Below are positions 61,262-64,000 of a stretch of 64,000 bases of DNA, one piece after another. This stretch comes from Spongiactinospora sp. TRM90649 (GTDB lineage Bacteria; Actinomycetota; Actinomycetes; Streptosporangiales; Streptosporangiaceae), in NCBI RefSeq assembly GCF_029382225.1, contig NZ_JARLTC010000013.1, forward strand, positions 1-64,000, written 5' to 3'. Both the position numbers and the translations under genes were made by a program. Positions within the stretch are counted from its first letter, which is position 1. Every line of letters starts with the position of its first letter. The notes beneath the pieces are model-generated. The model was not told the origin of the DNA. It saw only the letters and a program-made list of their open reading frames with translations, and did not search any database.

Positions 61262-61337
61262 CGCCACCCATGCACGAAGGTGCACAAAGACCCATCAGGT
61301 AGGGCACAAACCCACACTGGTTTGGCATGATCGGGAT

Positions 61338-62963
61338 ATGACTGATCTGTTGCCGCTGCCCCGGGTCGTGGATCTCACGGGTGGGTCGTTCGAGCTGGCG
61401 CCCGGCGCCGCGATCTCGGGCGACGGCGAACTGGTGGACGGCCTGCGCGCCGCTCTGTCCGTGCTCGACCTGCGCATCGTGGACGGCGGCGGCGCGGTCA
61501 CCGTGCGGCGCGACCCCGGGCTCGGGGCCGAGGCGTACACGCTCACCGTCGATCCCGGCGGCGTCAGGGTCACCGCCGCCGACCGGGCCGGGGCCTTCTA
61601 CGCGGGGCAGACGCTACGCCAGCTCCTCCCGCCCGACGCCTACCGGTCCGTACGGCCCCGCACCCCCTGGACCATCCCCGGCGTCCGCGTCGAGGACGCG
61701 CCCCGGTGCTCCTGGCGCGGGATGCACCTGGACGTGGCCCGCCATTTCCTGCCCAAGCAGGACGTGCTCCGCCACATCGACATCATGGCCGCGCACAAGC
61801 TGAACATCCTGCATCTGCACCTGGTGGACGACCAGGGCTGGCGGGTGGAGAGCCGAGCGTACCCGAAGTTGCACGAGGTCGGCTCGCACCGACCGCGCAC
61901 GATCTCCAGCTACTACGGCGAGGAGGTCACCTACGACGAGGTCCCGCACGGCGGCCGCTACACGCTCGCCGACCTCGCCGAGATCGCGGAGTACGCGCGC
62001 TCGCGGTCGGTGACGGTGGTCCCGGAGATCGACGTACCGGGCCACGCGTCCGCCCTGGTCGCGGCCTACCCGCAGTACGGCGCGCGGCCCCAGGAGACGT
62101 TCCCGGTGCTCGACCGGTGGGGCATCTCCCCCACGATCCTGTCCCCGCTGCCCGCCACCGTCGACTTCCTCACGACCGTGCTCGACGAGGTGGCCGGGGC
62201 GCTGGGCGGCGCGCCGTTCTTCCACATCGGCGGCGACGAGTGCGTGCTCGACGACTGGGCCGCCTCGGCGGAGATCGACGACTACCGCCGCTCGCTCGGC
62301 CTGGACACCCCGGCGGAGCTGCACGCGTGGTTCCTGCGCAGGCTGGCCGACGAGCTGGCGGGGCGCGGCACGCGGGCGGTGGTCTGGGACGAGGCGTTCG
62401 TCAGCGGCGAGCTGCGCGCGGACACAGTGGTGATGCCGTGGCGCGGCATGGGCGTGGCCAGGCGCGTGGCGGCGGCCGGGTACGACGTGGTGATAACTCC
62501 CGTCTTCCCGCTCTACTTCGACTACGGGGAGTCCGACGGCGCCGAGGAGCCGCTGGCCATCGGCGCGCCCACTACCCTGGCGGACGTGGCCGCCTTCGAG
62601 GTGATCCCGGAGTCGTGGACGGCGGCCGAGCGCGCCCGCGTGCTCGGCGCGCAGGCCCAGCACTGGAGCGAGCGCATCCCGGACGCCCGCACGCTGGACT
62701 ATCGGGCCTGGCCGCGCGGCGCGGCGCTGGCCGAGATCACCTGGCACGGCCGGCCGGCCGACCTGACGGGACGGCTCGGCGCCCACCTGGCCCGCCTGGA
62801 CGCCCTGGGCGTGGAGTACCGGCCGCCGCAGGGGCCGCGCCCCTGGCAGCGGGGCGGCATCGGCAGGCGGCGGCACCGGCCGGGCGTCGTCAACGTGGTC
62901 GAGATGATGCGCCACGTGGAGGAGATGACGAACTCCGCCGACTCCACGCGTCCCAGTATGTGA
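61338..62963 (+). CDS. Beta-N-acetylhexosaminidase (GH20)
   Basis: A 541-aa glycoside hydrolase releasing GlcNAc or GalNAc. The N-terminal beta domain is followed by the catalytic barrel with WRGMHLDVARHFLPKQDVLRHIDIMAAHKLNILHLHLVDDQGWRVES and the catalytic Asp300-Glu301 in FFHIGGDECVLDDW. There is no signal peptide, so it acts in the cytoplasm or is exported by another route. CATGAT (61326-61331) lies 6 nt before ATG 61338, a leaderless start. It follows the amidase gene, suggesting a role in cell-wall or chitin turnover. Confidence 0.92.
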   Translation: MTDLLPLPRVVDLTGGSFELAPGAAISGDGELVDGLRAALSVLDLRIVDGGGAVTVRRDPGLGAEAYTLTVDPGGVRVTAADRAGAFYAGQTLRQLLPPDAYRSVRPRTPWTIPGVRVEDAPRCSWRGMHLDVARHFLPKQDVLRHIDIMAAHKLNILHLHLVDDQGWRVESRAYPKLHEVGSHRPRTISSYYGEEVTYDEVPHGGRYTLADLAEIAEYARSRSVTVVPEIDVPGHASALVAAYPQYGARPQETFPVLDRWGISPTILSPLPATVDFLTTVLDEVAGALGGAPFFHIGGDECVLDDWAASAEIDDYRRSLGLDTPAELHAWFLRRLADELAGRGTRAVVWDEAFVSGELRADTVVMPWRGMGVARRVAAAGYDVVITPVFPLYFDYGESDGAEEPLAIGAPTTLADVAAFEVIPESWTAAERARVLGAQAQHWSERIPDARTLDYRAWPRGAALAEITWHGRPADLTGRLGAHLARLDALGVEYRPPQGPRPWQRGGIGRRRHRPGVVNVVEMMRHVEEMTNSADSTRPSM

Positions 62964-62992
62964 GGCACGGTATGTGAGGCACGCCGGGGAGG

Positions 62993-64000
<1,008 letters not shown>

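Noticed and set aside
61300..61337. DasR-like (dre) site before the GH20 gene
   Set aside because: Only a half-site (ACTGGT) is present, without the second ACCAGT arm.

Overview
The window is high-GC DNA (roughly 70% G+C, GTG starts, strong third-position GC bias) from a filamentous actinomycete, most probably of the Streptosporangiales/Streptomycetales type. The best markers are bldC (a developmental regulator), a valine-dehydrogenase-type gene, DUF3073, split purF-purM and purS/purQ/purL groups, DUF4190 and PhoX proteins, and a BkdABC complex. The order purF-purM-DUF3073-vdh-unknown-bldC is the order I recall for Streptomyces coelicolor. The genus is inferred, not proven.

Layout. 1-508: leader and promoter of an rRNA operon reading leftwards out of the window. 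0.5-11.4 kb: mixed metabolism (oligopeptidase B, LPG-synthase-like membrane protein, RpiB-like isomerase, PEP-mutase-like enzyme, molybdopterin oxidoreductase, small enzymes) and a guanidine-III riboswitch controlling a Gdx guanidinium exporter. 11.5-18.4 kb: fatty-acid and branched-chain catabolism (FadE5-like dehydrogenase, BkdA-BkdB-BkdC). 18.7-22.6 kb: purS, an RsbW-like ATPase, purQ and purL. 22.7-26.6 kb: secreted nuclease/phosphatase-like protein, RDD protein, a fragment of a lost SDR gene, photolyase and a secreted collagen-like protein. 26.9-33.9 kb: membrane nucleotide cyclase, an IS200/IS605 element inserted at the very end of the cyclase gene, a Crp/Fnr regulator, an orphan cytochrome b (QcrB) with a structured leader, and an ECF sigma factor. 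33.9-41.4 kb: TetR/MFS efflux pair, and a small-amide locus (acetamidase/formamidase, APC permease, AmiC-like cytoplasmic sensor, MarR). 41.4-45.8 kb: an Xre-ImmA/PIN pair, a two-component system and a SigB/F-type sigma factor with a structured leader. 45.9-56.8 kb: PhoX with a PHO box, SCP-like protein, DUF4190 protein, MarR/SDR pair, purF-purM, DUF3073, vdh, unknown gene and bldC. 57.4-64 kb: TetR, LacI, cell-wall amidase, GH20 hexosaminidase and the 3' part of pyrD.

How parts fit together. Purine genes form two translationally coupled groups (purQ/purL, purF/purM). Valine dehydrogenase and BkdABC supply consecutive steps of branched-chain amino-acid breakdown, FadE5 acts on acyl-CoA, and the Bkd group lacks its own E3 gene. 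Several regulators sit beside good inverted-repeat operators (TetR/MFS, MarR/AmiC-like, MarR/SDR, Xre-ImmA). Many genes look leaderless, with a TANNNT-like -10 box 6-7 nt before the start codon. No tRNA gene, CRISPR array, prophage or biosynthetic gene cluster was seen.
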